Position numbers and translations under genes: made by a program
The notes under the pieces: model-generated
The model's database searches: none
Seen by the model: only the letters and a program-made list of their open reading frames with translations
What the model was told of the DNA's origin: nothing
Assembly: GCA_902494585.1 (NCBI GenBank)
Contig: CABUUD010000098.1
Span: 1 to 7,047, forward strand
Source of the DNA: an uncultured Collinsella sp.
GTDB taxonomy: Bacteria > Actinomycetota > Coriobacteriia > Coriobacteriales > Coriobacteriaceae
Direction of reading: 5' to 3'
Length of the DNA: 7,047 bases
In this document: positions 1 to 5,862 of the stretch, piece by piece
Position numbering within the stretch: the stretch's first letter is position 1
Layout of the letters: each line of letters starts with the position of its first letter

Positions 1-329
1 CCGGCGACGGCTTGGTGACGGCCCTGCAGCTTCTGGCCGTGCTCAAGCGCACTGGCCGCACGCTCACCGACCTTGCCGGCATCATGAAGAAGTACCCGCA
101 GGTGCTCGTCAACGTGCATTCGGACAACAAGGCCGGCCTGGACGATTGCCAGCCCATTTGGGACGCCGTCGCTGCCGCCGAGAAGGAGCTCAATGGTCGC
201 GGCCGCATCTTGGTGCGCCCGAGCGGTACCGAGCCGCTGGTTCGCGTTATGGCCGAGGCCGAGACGCACGAGCTGACCCAGCGCGTTGTCGACGACATCG
301 TCGAGGTTGTCAAGCGTGAACTTCCCTAA
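1..329 (+). CDS. glmM: Phosphoglucosamine mutase, C-terminal part (5' end outside window)
   Basis: The enzyme interconverts glucosamine-6-phosphate and glucosamine-1-phosphate in the cytoplasm, a step toward UDP-GlcNAc and peptidoglycan. Only about the last 108 residues are present; the reading frame is open from base 3 and enters the window already coding, so the start lies upstream. The fragment begins with GDGLVTALQLL, a conserved stretch of GlmM, and contains RPSGTEPLVRVMAE (about bases 217-258), the phosphate-binding loop of the C-terminal domain 4 of the alpha-D-phosphohexomutase superfamily. The RVMAE ending favours GlmM over ManB/Pgm relatives. The catalytic phosphoserine domain is not in the window. 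The TAA stop is followed 71 bp later by the PTS EIIA gene on the same strand, with a possible promoter between them, so cotranscription is possible but not required. Identity rests on these motifs and is fairly certain. Confidence 0.93.
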   Translation, partial: GDGLVTALQLLAVLKRTGRTLTDLAGIMKKYPQVLVNVHSDNKAGLDDCQPIWDAVAAAEKELNGRGRILVRPSGTEPLVRVMAEAETHELTQRVVDDIVEVVKRELP

Positions 330-359
330 TGGTCAATAACGGGTGCCAAGTGGTAAACT
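330..359 (+). promoter_or_regulatory. Possible sigma-70-type promoter for the EIIA gene
   Basis: TGGTCA (330-335, four of six matches to TTGACA), an 18-bp spacer and TAAACT (354-359), with TG at 351-352 giving an extended -10 (TGGTAAACT). It lies directly after the glmM stop and about 42 bp before the EIIA start codon. This is a pattern match only; it would let the EIIA gene be expressed independently of glmM. Confidence 0.4.
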
Positions 360-390
360 GTTAAGGCTATTTTGATTGATTGGTATGTCC

Positions 391-399
391 GAGGGGGAG
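391..399 (+). promoter_or_regulatory. Ribosome binding site deciding the EIIA start
   Basis: GAGGGGGAG lies immediately upstream of ATG 401. It overlaps codons of the longer TTG-380 reading, which argues that translation begins at 401. Confidence 0.7.
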
Positions 400-400
400 C

Positions 401-898
401 ATGTTCACTAAAGTCCTAAGGTCTTTTGGTATGCGTGGTCGAGTCCTTACGCTGGATGCTCCCATCTCGGGCGACGTCATTCCGCTCTCCGAGGTAAACG
501 ATCAGACGTTTGCCACCGGCCTTTTGGGCCAGGGCGTGGCGATTCAGCCTGCCGGCACGCGCGTGATTGCGCCGGCAGACGCCAAGGTCGAGGCCATTTT
601 TCCCACGGGACACGCCGTTGCGCTCAACACGGTCGATGGTCTGGACGTGCTCATCCATGTTGGTTTGGACACTGTTCAGCTCGAGGGCAAGCACTTTACC
701 GTACATGCGCAAGTGGGTGACATCGTCCATAAGGGCGATGTACTCATCGAGTTCGATCGCGAGGCAATTGCCGCCGAGGGTTACGATGTGACGGTTCCTA
801 TCTTGGTGTGCAACTCCGTTGAGTTCTCGAGCATCAAGGGTTCTATTGGCGAGCATGTCGAGGAGATGGACCAACTCATCGTCGCTCGCGAGCGCTAG
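401..898 (+). CDS. crr: PTS glucose-family EIIA component (stand-alone)
   Basis: A cytoplasmic phosphocarrier that takes phosphate from HPr and passes it to an EIIB cysteine during sugar uptake. The product is 165 aa, close to the roughly 169 aa of enterobacterial EIIA-Glc. Visible marks are VLTLDAPISGDVIPLSEVND near the N-terminus (family core with the PxxG turn), GQGVAIQP, and the two active-site histidines H71 (PTGHAVAL) and H86 (VLIHVGLDTVQL), 15 residues apart as in E. coli His75/His90; H86 would be the phosphorylated one. The C-terminal VTVPILVCNS also fits. I chose ATG 401 because GAGGGGGAG at 391-399 sits just ahead of it; a TTG at 380 would add seven residues but has no such support. 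No EIIB or EIIC domain is attached, so the partner permease must be encoded elsewhere. The flanking glmM and nagB suggest, but do not prove, a role in amino-sugar uptake. The symbol is by family; the sugar served is unknown. Confidence 0.93.
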   Translation: MFTKVLRSFGMRGRVLTLDAPISGDVIPLSEVNDQTFATGLLGQGVAIQPAGTRVIAPADAKVEAIFPTGHAVALNTVDGLDVLIHVGLDTVQLEGKHFTVHAQVGDIVHKGDVLIEFDREAIAAEGYDVTVPILVCNSVEFSSIKGSIGEHVEEMDQLIVARER

Positions 899-920
899 TG
901 AGCGCGCTTGGCCTTTAGCC

Positions 921-926
921 TACAAT
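921..926 (+). promoter_or_regulatory. Candidate -10 box for nagB transcription
   Basis: TACAAT matches the sigma-70 -10 consensus at five of six positions. The -35 region (about 897-904) has no good TTGACA-like match, so the promoter could be activator-dependent or the box could be chance. If real, transcription would start near 932, just before a strong hairpin, leaving a nagB leader of about 240 nt. Confidence 0.45.
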
Positions 927-931
927 TCGAA

Positions 932-1170
932 CACGTTTACGGAGGGCGCCCTTGAAAGAGGACGCCCTCCGTGGCAAGATGGGATTTGTCCGAAGCTAAA
1001 CAGCTTTGGGTCACCGTGGACGGGCAGGGGCCTCGACGCGGCTAGACACGAGACACATACATTACGCGACCTCGCCCTGGTGGCCGCACACGTTGGTTGC
1101 GGCCGACGCGGGCCGCGGGCAAGCGCTTGTAAGGGGAGCCTTGCCTCTCTTGTACGAGAAAGGACGCGTA
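932..1170 (+). promoter_or_regulatory. Long structured putative 5' leader of nagB
   Basis: This stretch has no convincing protein gene and is full of stems. After the 940-971 hairpin comes CCGAAGCT-AAAC-AGCTTTGG (990-1009, 8 bp with one G-U), then a longer-range stem 1022-1029 with 1070-1077 (one mismatch), then GGCCGCA/TGCGGCC (1082-1088 with 1098-1104), then GGCAAG/CTTGCC around 1117-1145, and a small TCTC/GAGA hairpin at 1146-1159 next to the ribosome binding site AAAGGA (1159-1164). I do not recognise a known riboswitch, T-box or glmS-type ribozyme. There is no terminator hairpin in it, so any control would more likely act on translation or stability. Frame extension of nagB into this region (from about 1006) is possible on paper but lacks family similarity. 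Confidence 0.4.
940..971 (+). other. Strong hairpin in the EIIA-nagB gap
   Basis: CGGAGGGCG (940-948) and CGCCCTCCG (963-971) form a perfect 9-bp GC-rich stem with a 14-nt loop. No T-run follows on + (next bases are tggcaag), so it is not a classic intrinsic terminator. It could be a 5'-end stabilising hairpin of the nagB transcript, a 3'-end stabiliser of the EIIA mRNA, or a factor-dependent terminator. Confidence 0.6.
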
Positions 1171-1899
1171 ATGAAGATCATTAAAGCTAAAGACTACGAG
1201 GATATGAGCCGCAAGGCCGCCAATATCATCTCGGCCCAGGTTATCCTCAAGCCCGATTGCGTGCTGGGTCTTGCCACCGGCTCCACCCCGATTGGCGCCT
1301 ACAAGCAGCTCGCCGCTTGGTACGAGAAGGGTGACGTCGACTTTGCCGAGGTCAGCACCTACAACCTCGACGAGTATCGTGGCCTTTCGCACGACGATCC
1401 CCAGAGCTACCACTACTTTATGCGTGAGAACTTCTTCGATCACATTAACATCGACCTGAACAACACGCATGTGCCCGATGGCTCCAATCCCGACGCTGCC
1501 GCTGCCTGCTCTGAGTACGACAAGATTGTCGCTGCTGCCGGTTACCCTGATCTGCAGCTGCTCGGCATCGGTAACAACGGTCACATTGGCTTCAACGAGC
1601 CCGATGATCACTTCTCCAAGGGTACGCACTGCGTCGACCTTACCGAGAGCACTATTCAGGCCAACAGCCGCCTGTTCGACAGCATCGATGATGTGCCCCG
1701 TCAGGCTTACACCATGGGCACCCAGACCATCATGTATGCCCGCATGATCCTGGTTGTCGCCAACGGCGAGGCCAAGGCTCAGGCCGTGCACGATATGTGC
1801 TATGGCCCGGTTACACCCAAGTGCCCGGCTTCGATCCTGCAGCTGCACACCAACTGCGTTGTCGTTGCTGACGAGGCCGCTCTTTCGCTCTGCGAGTAA
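1171..1899 (+). CDS. nagB: Glucosamine-6-phosphate deaminase
   Basis: Converts glucosamine-6-phosphate to fructose-6-phosphate and ammonia, linking amino-sugar catabolism to glycolysis in the cytoplasm. The product is 242 aa, the length of the short Bacillus-type enzyme rather than the 266-aa allosteric E. coli form. Visible motifs: GLATGSTPIGAYKQL (residues 33-47, phosphate/sugar binding), YNLDEY with D67 (proton-abstracting Asp), GNNGHIGFNEP (134-144) with H138 and E143, and PKCPASILQLH near the C-terminus. Residue 136 is Asn where E. coli has Asp141; this is usual in the Gram-positive subgroup. ATG 1171 is chosen because AGGA precedes it by 6 nt and because MKIIKAKDYEDMSRKAA is a normal family N-terminus; an in-frame upstream ATG near 1006 would add unrelated residues. 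A strong intrinsic terminator follows 30 bp after the stop, so nagB ends its transcript. The reverse enzyme GlmS is not in the window. Confidence 0.97.
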   Translation: MKIIKAKDYEDMSRKAANIISAQVILKPDCVLGLATGSTPIGAYKQLAAWYEKGDVDFAEVSTYNLDEYRGLSHDDPQSYHYFMRENFFDHINIDLNNTHVPDGSNPDAAAACSEYDKIVAAAGYPDLQLLGIGNNGHIGFNEPDDHFSKGTHCVDLTESTIQANSRLFDSIDDVPRQAYTMGTQTIMYARMILVVANGEAKAQAVHDMCYGPVTPKCPASILQLHTNCVVVADEAALSLCE

Positions 1900-1928
1900 C
1901 GCGATCAAGCGATCTTACATAGTTTCTC

Positions 1929-1958
1929 AAAAGGCCCTCGCTTTGCGGGGGCCTTTTT
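1929..1958 (+). terminator. Rho-independent terminator after nagB
   Basis: Stem GGCCCTCG (1933-1940) with CGGGGGCC (1946-1953), one T-G pair, loop CTTTG, flanked by AAAA on the left and TTTTT (1954-1958) on the right. The A-tract also pairs with the T-tract. It lies 30 bp past the nagB TAA. Confidence 0.93.
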
Positions 1959-1965
1959 AGTGGAC

Positions 1966-1981
1966 ATACGCCGTGGCGTAT
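1966..1981. repeat. Perfect palindrome ATACGCC-GT-GGCGTAT
   Basis: Two 7-bp arms separated by GT, immediately after the nagB terminator. It may be an operator for a dimeric regulator or a small RNA hairpin; no partner protein is visible. Confidence 0.6.
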
Positions 1982-2101
1982 ACATGACGGAAACCTTGCC
2001 GCGTGCTTGACTGGAGGGTTTTAAATTTTTGTGATTCATTCTATAGCAGATTCTATGCACATTTGCCACCATAGAGTCGCAGGCGGTAGCGAGGAGTAGG
2101 C

Positions 2102-2115
2102 GAGTTGCGCAACTC
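2102..2115. repeat. Perfect 14-bp palindrome GAGTTGCGCAACTC
   Basis: An uninterrupted 7+7 palindrome about 235 bp upstream of the regulator start, close to a TACACT hexamer (2138-2143) that could be a -10 box. The form is that of a dimer-binding operator; which protein binds it is not known. Confidence 0.6.
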
Positions 2116-2147
2116 AAATAAAAATAGCCGACTGCGCTACACTGCAA

Positions 2148-2267
2148 ATGGGATGGGACATGCTGGCAAGCGCATTGACCTGCGCAAAGACCTATTGGTC
2201 GGGGGATAAGTTACCATCGGGCCTCGCTGTACAAAAACTTGCCAAACACGTACCGGCAGACAATTAA
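2148..2267 (+). CDS. Doubtful 39-aa ORF in the intergenic region
   Basis: ATG 2148 to TAA 2265-2267 reads MGWDMLASALTCAKTYW then SGDKLPSGLAVQKLAKHVPADN. The C-terminal half has a plausible protein-like composition, but there is no Shine-Dalgarno sequence before ATG 2148 or the internal ATG 2160, and I recognise no family. It may be chance, a leader peptide, or the worn end of a former gene: the frame stays open back to about 2100, where a TAG closes it. Kept only as a low-confidence candidate. Confidence 0.15.
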   Translation: MGWDMLASALTCAKTYWSGDKLPSGLAVQKLAKHVPADN

Positions 2268-2299
2268 AAACTCTAAGTCGCGCTATTCACGGGGCGGCT

Positions 2300-2333
2300 C
2301 ATATGGTCCTGCAGCTACGGTGTCCATATGGTC
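2300..2333 (+). repeat. Direct repeat of CATATGGTC upstream of the regulator
   Basis: CATATGGTC occurs at 2300-2308 and again at 2325-2333, 25 bp apart start to start, and ends 17 bp before the regulator's start codon. SARP-type regulators are known to bind short direct repeats in promoters, so an autoregulatory site is conceivable, but the 25-bp offset is not the usual 11- or 22-bp spacing. Chance is possible. Confidence 0.35.
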
Positions 2334-2338
2334 GAGTT

Positions 2339-2344
2339 GAGGAG
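2339..2344 (+). promoter_or_regulatory. Ribosome binding site of the BTAD regulator
   Basis: GAGGAG, 5 nt before ATG 2350, supports this start over the later in-frame ATGs (M14, M21). Confidence 0.75.
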
Positions 2345-2349
2345 CAAGC

Positions 2350-5346
2350 ATGGTAAACGATCTGGGCAATACTGACGACCTCGAGCTGATGCCGACGGGC
2401 GGCGGCTATATGGTGCGGCGCGATCGCTTGATGAACGAGCTCATCGTTAAAGGGCGCAAGGCGGGAATTGTTTTGCTCTACGCGCCCGATGGGTTTGGTA
2501 AGACGTCGGTATTGCTGCAATACGTGCAGGAAGTTAAATCGGACCCCACGCGAGGACCGGTTCGGATAATCGAGGCCGACCGCGCGATTGGACGCGAGCT
2601 CTTTATGCAGCTCGAGGTTGTCGCCGATGAGCTTAAGGACAAACCTCATTCGCTCGTTGCGATCGACAACGTGCCCAATCTCGAGCAGCACGAAACCGAG
2701 GACCTCATCGATCGAATCCGCAGCTTGCGTGCTACGGGGACGGGGGTCTTTATTGCCTGCCGCCCCTCCAACCGATTGCTTATCCACGGGCTGGGCGATT
2801 CTGTAAAAGTCAATGCGCAGATGCTCAAGGTGCACGCCTATGAGTATTCGTCATGGGCCACGGCGTTCTCAATCAGCACATCGCTTGATTTCTATCGGCT
2901 CACACAGGGTGTGCCCGAGCTGGTATCTGCCCTGCAGACGGGAATGTATGGACAGGGCGATGTTGCCGGGTTGCTCGAGAACGAAATCGTCAACGTGTAC
3001 GGTGCGGCGCTGGCCGATCTCGCATCGCTCGAGAACAACCTGTTGTTTACCGTTGCCTGTTTGATGGTACTGATGGGCGAGGGCCGCATTGCGGAGCTAG
3101 AGGCGTGCGGCGTGAGGCTTTCGATGGTCGACCAGTCCATCTTTGTGCGCGATTATCCGATTTTTGGCGTGGATCCGTCTGATCGCACCTTTAGGTGTTT
3201 GGGCGCTAAGGACAACGCGCGCCTGAGGCTGCGAAAGCTTGTTGCCGAGATCCGTCCCGAACTTGTATCGCGGGCTGCTCGCATTTTGATCAAGGCGGGC
3301 CGATGCGATTTGGCTATGGACCTGGCCGACGCGTTCTTGGACCGCCATGTGGTATTGGAACTTGCCGGGCAGTATGGGGCCGATCTTGCCCTGACCGGGC
3401 ACGGAGGGGACATTTGCCGTGCGGCGTCGGCGATGATCAATGCGGAAAAGCAGGAGCAAGAGCCGACATCCGCCGAGGCACTCGGCGTGTATCTGGCGGC
3501 TGTCAGCGTGTGCAATACAAAGCTCGCAAGGTATATGGCGTCCGTTATCGAACGTGCGGGTGACCAAGCGGCCCGCGAGGTCGACCCCGCTACCTGGAAA
3601 ATAGCCCAGGCGCTTACTATCGCCTTTTACGGCGACAATGACCTGGGGCTTCCCGCCAACCCTGTTGTGCAAGAACAGACATCCTGCGAGGTGCTCGACA
3701 TGCTGTCCGCGCATATCGAGGTCAAGCGCCACCTAACCGAGCGAGCGGAAGACGGCAATGTTCTCGCGAAGCTCAAGGCGTGCAAAGCTTATGATTGCGA
3801 GCTCGACATCGCGGGGATTCTCATACAGGCCGACCATATGCTGGTGGAGCTGTTCGACGGCTCGTTTGCTAAACCCGACGAGCGCGATGACAAGATGGCG
3901 CAGATACTCGAGGCGCTCGATATCCGCGGGCTTAAGGCGCCATCCATTTGGCTGCGTATGGTGCTCGCGGCGCGGCGCCTGCTCGCGGGCTTGCCCGTGA
4001 CCGACGATGTGGCGTTTGGCGAGCTCGACCGCTTTGCGGTGCGTGTTCGTGACAATCAAATTCAGCTGTTTGGGTTATTGCTGGAGGGTTGGCAATCGCT
4101 GGCGGAGGGGCGGCCGGTCAACGCGAAGTTCCGCGCGGTTCAGGTGCTCAAGCTCGCCGACGAATCGATTACGTACATGCGCGAAAACGCGTTGCTGCTG
4201 GAGCGCGTGGCGTACCTGCGCAATACGTCGCTGGTATCGGTTCGCGAAGAGGCGGAGCTGCTCGACATTAGCAAGACGCAGGTCGGTGGCTCAGAAGCCT
4301 GGATCGTGGCGCTGCACCTGGCCGCTGCGGGCCGCGATAGCGATCTTGCCGCCTGGATGTCTATGAATCGCTCGGGGATTTTAGACCCATCGTATCGGCT
4401 ATTTGCGCGTCTTGCGATGCACTGTCTGGGCGAGCCTGCCGTCAGGATTCGCAAGAAGCTTCCGGTGCGTGAGCTGTCGCGGTATTCACTACGCGATGAT
4501 TTTGAGGGCGAAAGCGAGCACCTGTTCCAGGCGGGCGAGGTTGAGGCTGTCGATACGATCGGCCATATTGAGATGCGCATGTTTGGCACATTTCGCGCCG
4601 AGCGCGACGGCTTTCCCATCACGGATAAGATGTGGCGTCGCAAAAAGGCGGCAACACTTGCCGAGCGGCTCGCGTTGGGCATGGATGCCATGGTCGACCG
4701 CGAGACAATCGCCATGGAGTTGTGGCCCCATGCCGAGTTTAGCGCGGCGCGCAACAATCTGTATTCGACGGTATCGCGCTTGCGCTCGGCTTTGGGTCCA
4801 ACGCCGGATGGCAAGTCGTGCGTGCTCATCCAAAACGAGTGCATAGGGCTCAACGGCGACTACGTTAAGACCGATGTAAGGCTCTTTGACCAGCTGAGCC
4901 GCGAGATCCTGGGAAACCGTATGGCAGCGAGAGGCCCTCACCTGGTTGAGCTTTGTCTTAAGGTTGAGCAGCTCTACGCGGGGCCGCTGTATGTTCCCAC
5001 CGGTTGCAATCCCACGTTTTTTACGCGCATGCGCCACATTATGCAATCCAAGTACATCGACTGCATGATTAGGGGAGCGAATGCCGCTCTCGAGGAAAAT
5101 GACCTGCAATCGGCAATTTGGCTCGTTGAATCGGGGCTTCGCCAAGAGACTGCGCGCGAGGATATGGTTCGCTGTGCCATGCGCGTTTACGGTGCGGCGG
5201 GACGACGCCGCGATGTTGTCGAGCTATACAGCGGCCACATGCACCACCTGCGAGAGCAGGTTCAAGGCGTGCCCGAGCCCGAGACAAGGCGCCTGTATGA
5301 GCGCCTGGTCGAAGGCAGGCTCAAGCGCGTGCTTGTCGAGCGATAA
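2350..5346 (+). CDS. Large STAND-type ATPase/BTAD transcriptional regulator (AfsR/SARP-like)
   Basis: A predicted cytoplasmic DNA-binding regulator of 998 aa. Residues 30-200 look like a STAND/MalT-type NTPase: P-loop APDGFGKTS (45-53, with A in place of the first G), Walker B-like SLVAIDNV (101-108, D106), a sensor-like FIACRPSNR (134-142) and GVPELVSAL (187-195), resembling the GxP motif of STAND proteins. Residues 200-735 are helical, possibly degenerate repeats, with no recognised domain. From about 740 (IEMRMFGTFRAERDG) to 835 is an OmpR-like winged helix including KKAATLAERLAL and NNLYSTVSRLRSALG. From about 838 to the end is a bacterial transcriptional activation domain (BTAD), with YVKTDVRLFDQL and the LVESGLRQETAREDMVRCAM helices. 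ATG 2350 is preceded by GAGGAG at 5 nt. ATP- or ligand-gated activation is inferred from the family. Target genes are unknown; the gene stands alone, convergent with the yhbY-like gene. Confidence 0.9.
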   Translation: MVNDLGNTDDLELMPTGGGYMVRRDRLMNELIVKGRKAGIVLLYAPDGFGKTSVLLQYVQEVKSDPTRGPVRIIEADRAIGRELFMQLEVVADELKDKPHSLVAIDNVPNLEQHETEDLIDRIRSLRATGTGVFIACRPSNRLLIHGLGDSVKVNAQMLKVHAYEYSSWATAFSISTSLDFYRLTQGVPELVSALQTGMYGQGDVAGLLENEIVNVYGAALADLASLENNLLFTVACLMVLMGEGRIAELEACGVRLSMVDQSIFVRDYPIFGVDPSDRTFRCLGAKDNARLRLRKLVAEIRPELVSRAARILIKAGRCDLAMDLADAFLDRHVVLELAGQYGADLALTGHGGDICRAASAMINAEKQEQEPTSAEALGVYLAAVSVCNTKLARYMASVIERAGDQAAREVDPATWKIAQALTIAFYGDNDLGLPANPVVQEQTSCEVLDMLSAHIEVKRHLTERAEDGNVLAKLKACKAYDCELDIAGILIQADHMLVELFDGSFAKPDERDDKMAQILEALDIRGLKAPSIWLRMVLAARRLLAGLPVTDDVAFGELDRFAVRVRDNQIQLFGLLLEGWQSLAEGRPVNAKFRAVQVLKLADESITYMRENALLLERVAYLRNTSLVSVREEAELLDISKTQVGGSEAWIVALHLAAAGRDSDLAAWMSMNRSGILDPSYRLFARLAMHCLGEPAVRIRKKLPVRELSRYSLRDDFEGESEHLFQAGEVEAVDTIGHIEMRMFGTFRAERDGFPITDKMWRRKKAATLAERLALGMDAMVDRETIAMELWPHAEFSAARNNLYSTVSRLRSALGPTPDGKSCVLIQNECIGLNGDYVKTDVRLFDQLSREILGNRMAARGPHLVELCLKVEQLYAGPLYVPTGCNPTFFTRMRHIMQSKYIDCMIRGANAALEENDLQSAIWLVESGLRQETAREDMVRCAMRVYGAAGRRRDVVELYSGHMHHLREQVQGVPEPETRRLYERLVEGRLKRVLVER

Positions 5347-5377
5347 AAAACGGGCGCCCGAATCACTCGGACGCCCG
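5345..5377 (-). terminator. Rho-independent terminator of the yhbY transcript
   Basis: On the minus strand CGGGCG (5377-5372) pairs with CGCCCG (5356-5351) and TCGG pairs with CCGA across a 5-nt loop, with a single internal mismatch, followed by TTTTTT from 5350. On the plus strand no T-run follows the hairpin, so it is polarised toward the minus-strand genes. Its U-tract overlaps the last codon and stop of the regulator gene. Confidence 0.88.
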
Positions 5378-5404
5378 CAGGCTACTCGGTATGGCCAGTC
5401 GGTT

Positions 5405-5704
5405 TTAGACGAGCTTGATCTTCTCGATATCCTTGCGCGAGGACTCGCGATACAGCGAGAACTTGCGGCCGATAACCTGAACGACGTCGGCGTGGCAGCG
5501 CTCGGCGAGCTCCTCGGCGGCCTCGCGGGCAGAAAGGCTGGAGCCGTCCAGCACGGAGCACTTAACGAGCTCGTGCTTCTCCAGGTAGGCGACCGTCTGC
5601 TCGACGGTGCCCTCGTTGACATCGGACTTACCGATGATGATGGCGGGGTTGAGGTGATGGGCCATGCTGCGAAGCTGCTTGACCTGGGCTCCTGTCAGTG
5701 CCAT
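5405..5704 (-). CDS. yhbY: YhbY/YqeI-family CRM-domain RNA-binding protein
   Basis: A 99-aa single-domain CRM protein; bacterial members bind ribosomal precursors and are linked to large-subunit assembly. The order of motifs matches the family: LTGAQVKQLRSMAHHLNPAI (residues 3-22), IGKSDVNEGTVEQ (about 24-36), LEKHELVKCSVL, AEELAERCHADVVQVIGR, and KFSLYRES at the end. The usual GxxG RNA-contact loop (GSNG in E. coli, GKGG in B. subtilis) reads GKSD here, so the second glycine is replaced by aspartate. ATG 5702-5704 begins the family-typical N-terminus; upstream on the minus strand there is only a weak purine-rich AAAGCGAGA. The gene follows the methyltransferase gene on the same strand after 158 bp and ends in a strong terminator, so the two could share a transcript. 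The symbol is by family. Confidence 0.95.
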   Translation of the reverse strand: MALTGAQVKQLRSMAHHLNPAIIIGKSDVNEGTVEQTVAYLEKHELVKCSVLDGSSLSAREAAEELAERCHADVVQVIGRKFSLYRESSRKDIEKIKLV

Positions 5705-5862
5705 GGGTTCTCGCTTTCTATGTATGGGGCGCCCCGCAATGGGGCCTTAATCTACGTGAGCTGTCCCACGATAGCGCAGGAACGGCGTGGTGTGGAGCGC
5801 GTTTGCCCAGTTCGCAAAGAATGCGGATGCCGGGCGGGAAGACGATGCAAGCTTTAGATGGG
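5705..5862 (-). other. 158-bp gap between methyltransferase and yhbY genes
   Basis: It contains one GC-rich hairpin, GCCCC (5731-5735) with GGGGC (5741-5745) and loop GCAAT, overlapping a GGGGCGCCCC palindrome (5726-5735). There is no U-tract, so no intrinsic terminator separates the genes. A TAGATT hexamer on the minus strand (5754-5749) could be a -10 box but lacks a matching -35. No small gene is seen. Confidence 0.5.

Larger units (their letters stand above)
1900..2349. other. 450-bp intergenic region between nagB and the BTAD regulator
   Basis: After the nagB terminator this region is AT-richer than the flanking genes. It holds palindromes at 1966-1981 and 2102-2115, a small inverted repeat GACC-TATT-GGTC (2189-2200), a distant inverted pair TGGCAAG (2164-2170)/CTTGCCA (2238-2244), a CATATGGTC direct repeat (2300-2308, 2325-2333), a doubtful 39-codon ORF (2148-2267) and weak promoter-like hexamers such as TTGACT (2007-2012) and TTGCCA (2239-2244). 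I see no tRNA, no insertion sequence and no solid coding region. Its size and palindromes fit a regulated promoter region for the large downstream gene. Confidence 0.6.

Noticed and set aside
416..874. Open frame of 152 codons on the minus strand opposite the EIIA gene
   Set aside because: It is a shadow of a clearly conserved gene with intact active-site motifs on the plus strand and has no recognisable family.
1006..1170. N-terminal extension of NagB by about 55 residues
   Set aside because: The added residues do not resemble NagB, while ATG 1171 has an AGGA ribosome binding site and a normal family N-terminus.
1042..1908. 288-codon open frame on the minus strand opposite nagB
   Set aside because: Mirror of nagB caused by GC-rich third positions; no conserved motif.
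1905..2147. 80-codon minus-strand frame across the nagB terminator
   Set aside because: It runs through the terminator hairpin, has no ribosome binding site that I can see and no family resemblance.
3097..3732. 211-codon minus-strand frame inside the regulator gene
   Set aside because: Lies fully within the 998-aa coding sequence; composition is that of an antisense shadow.
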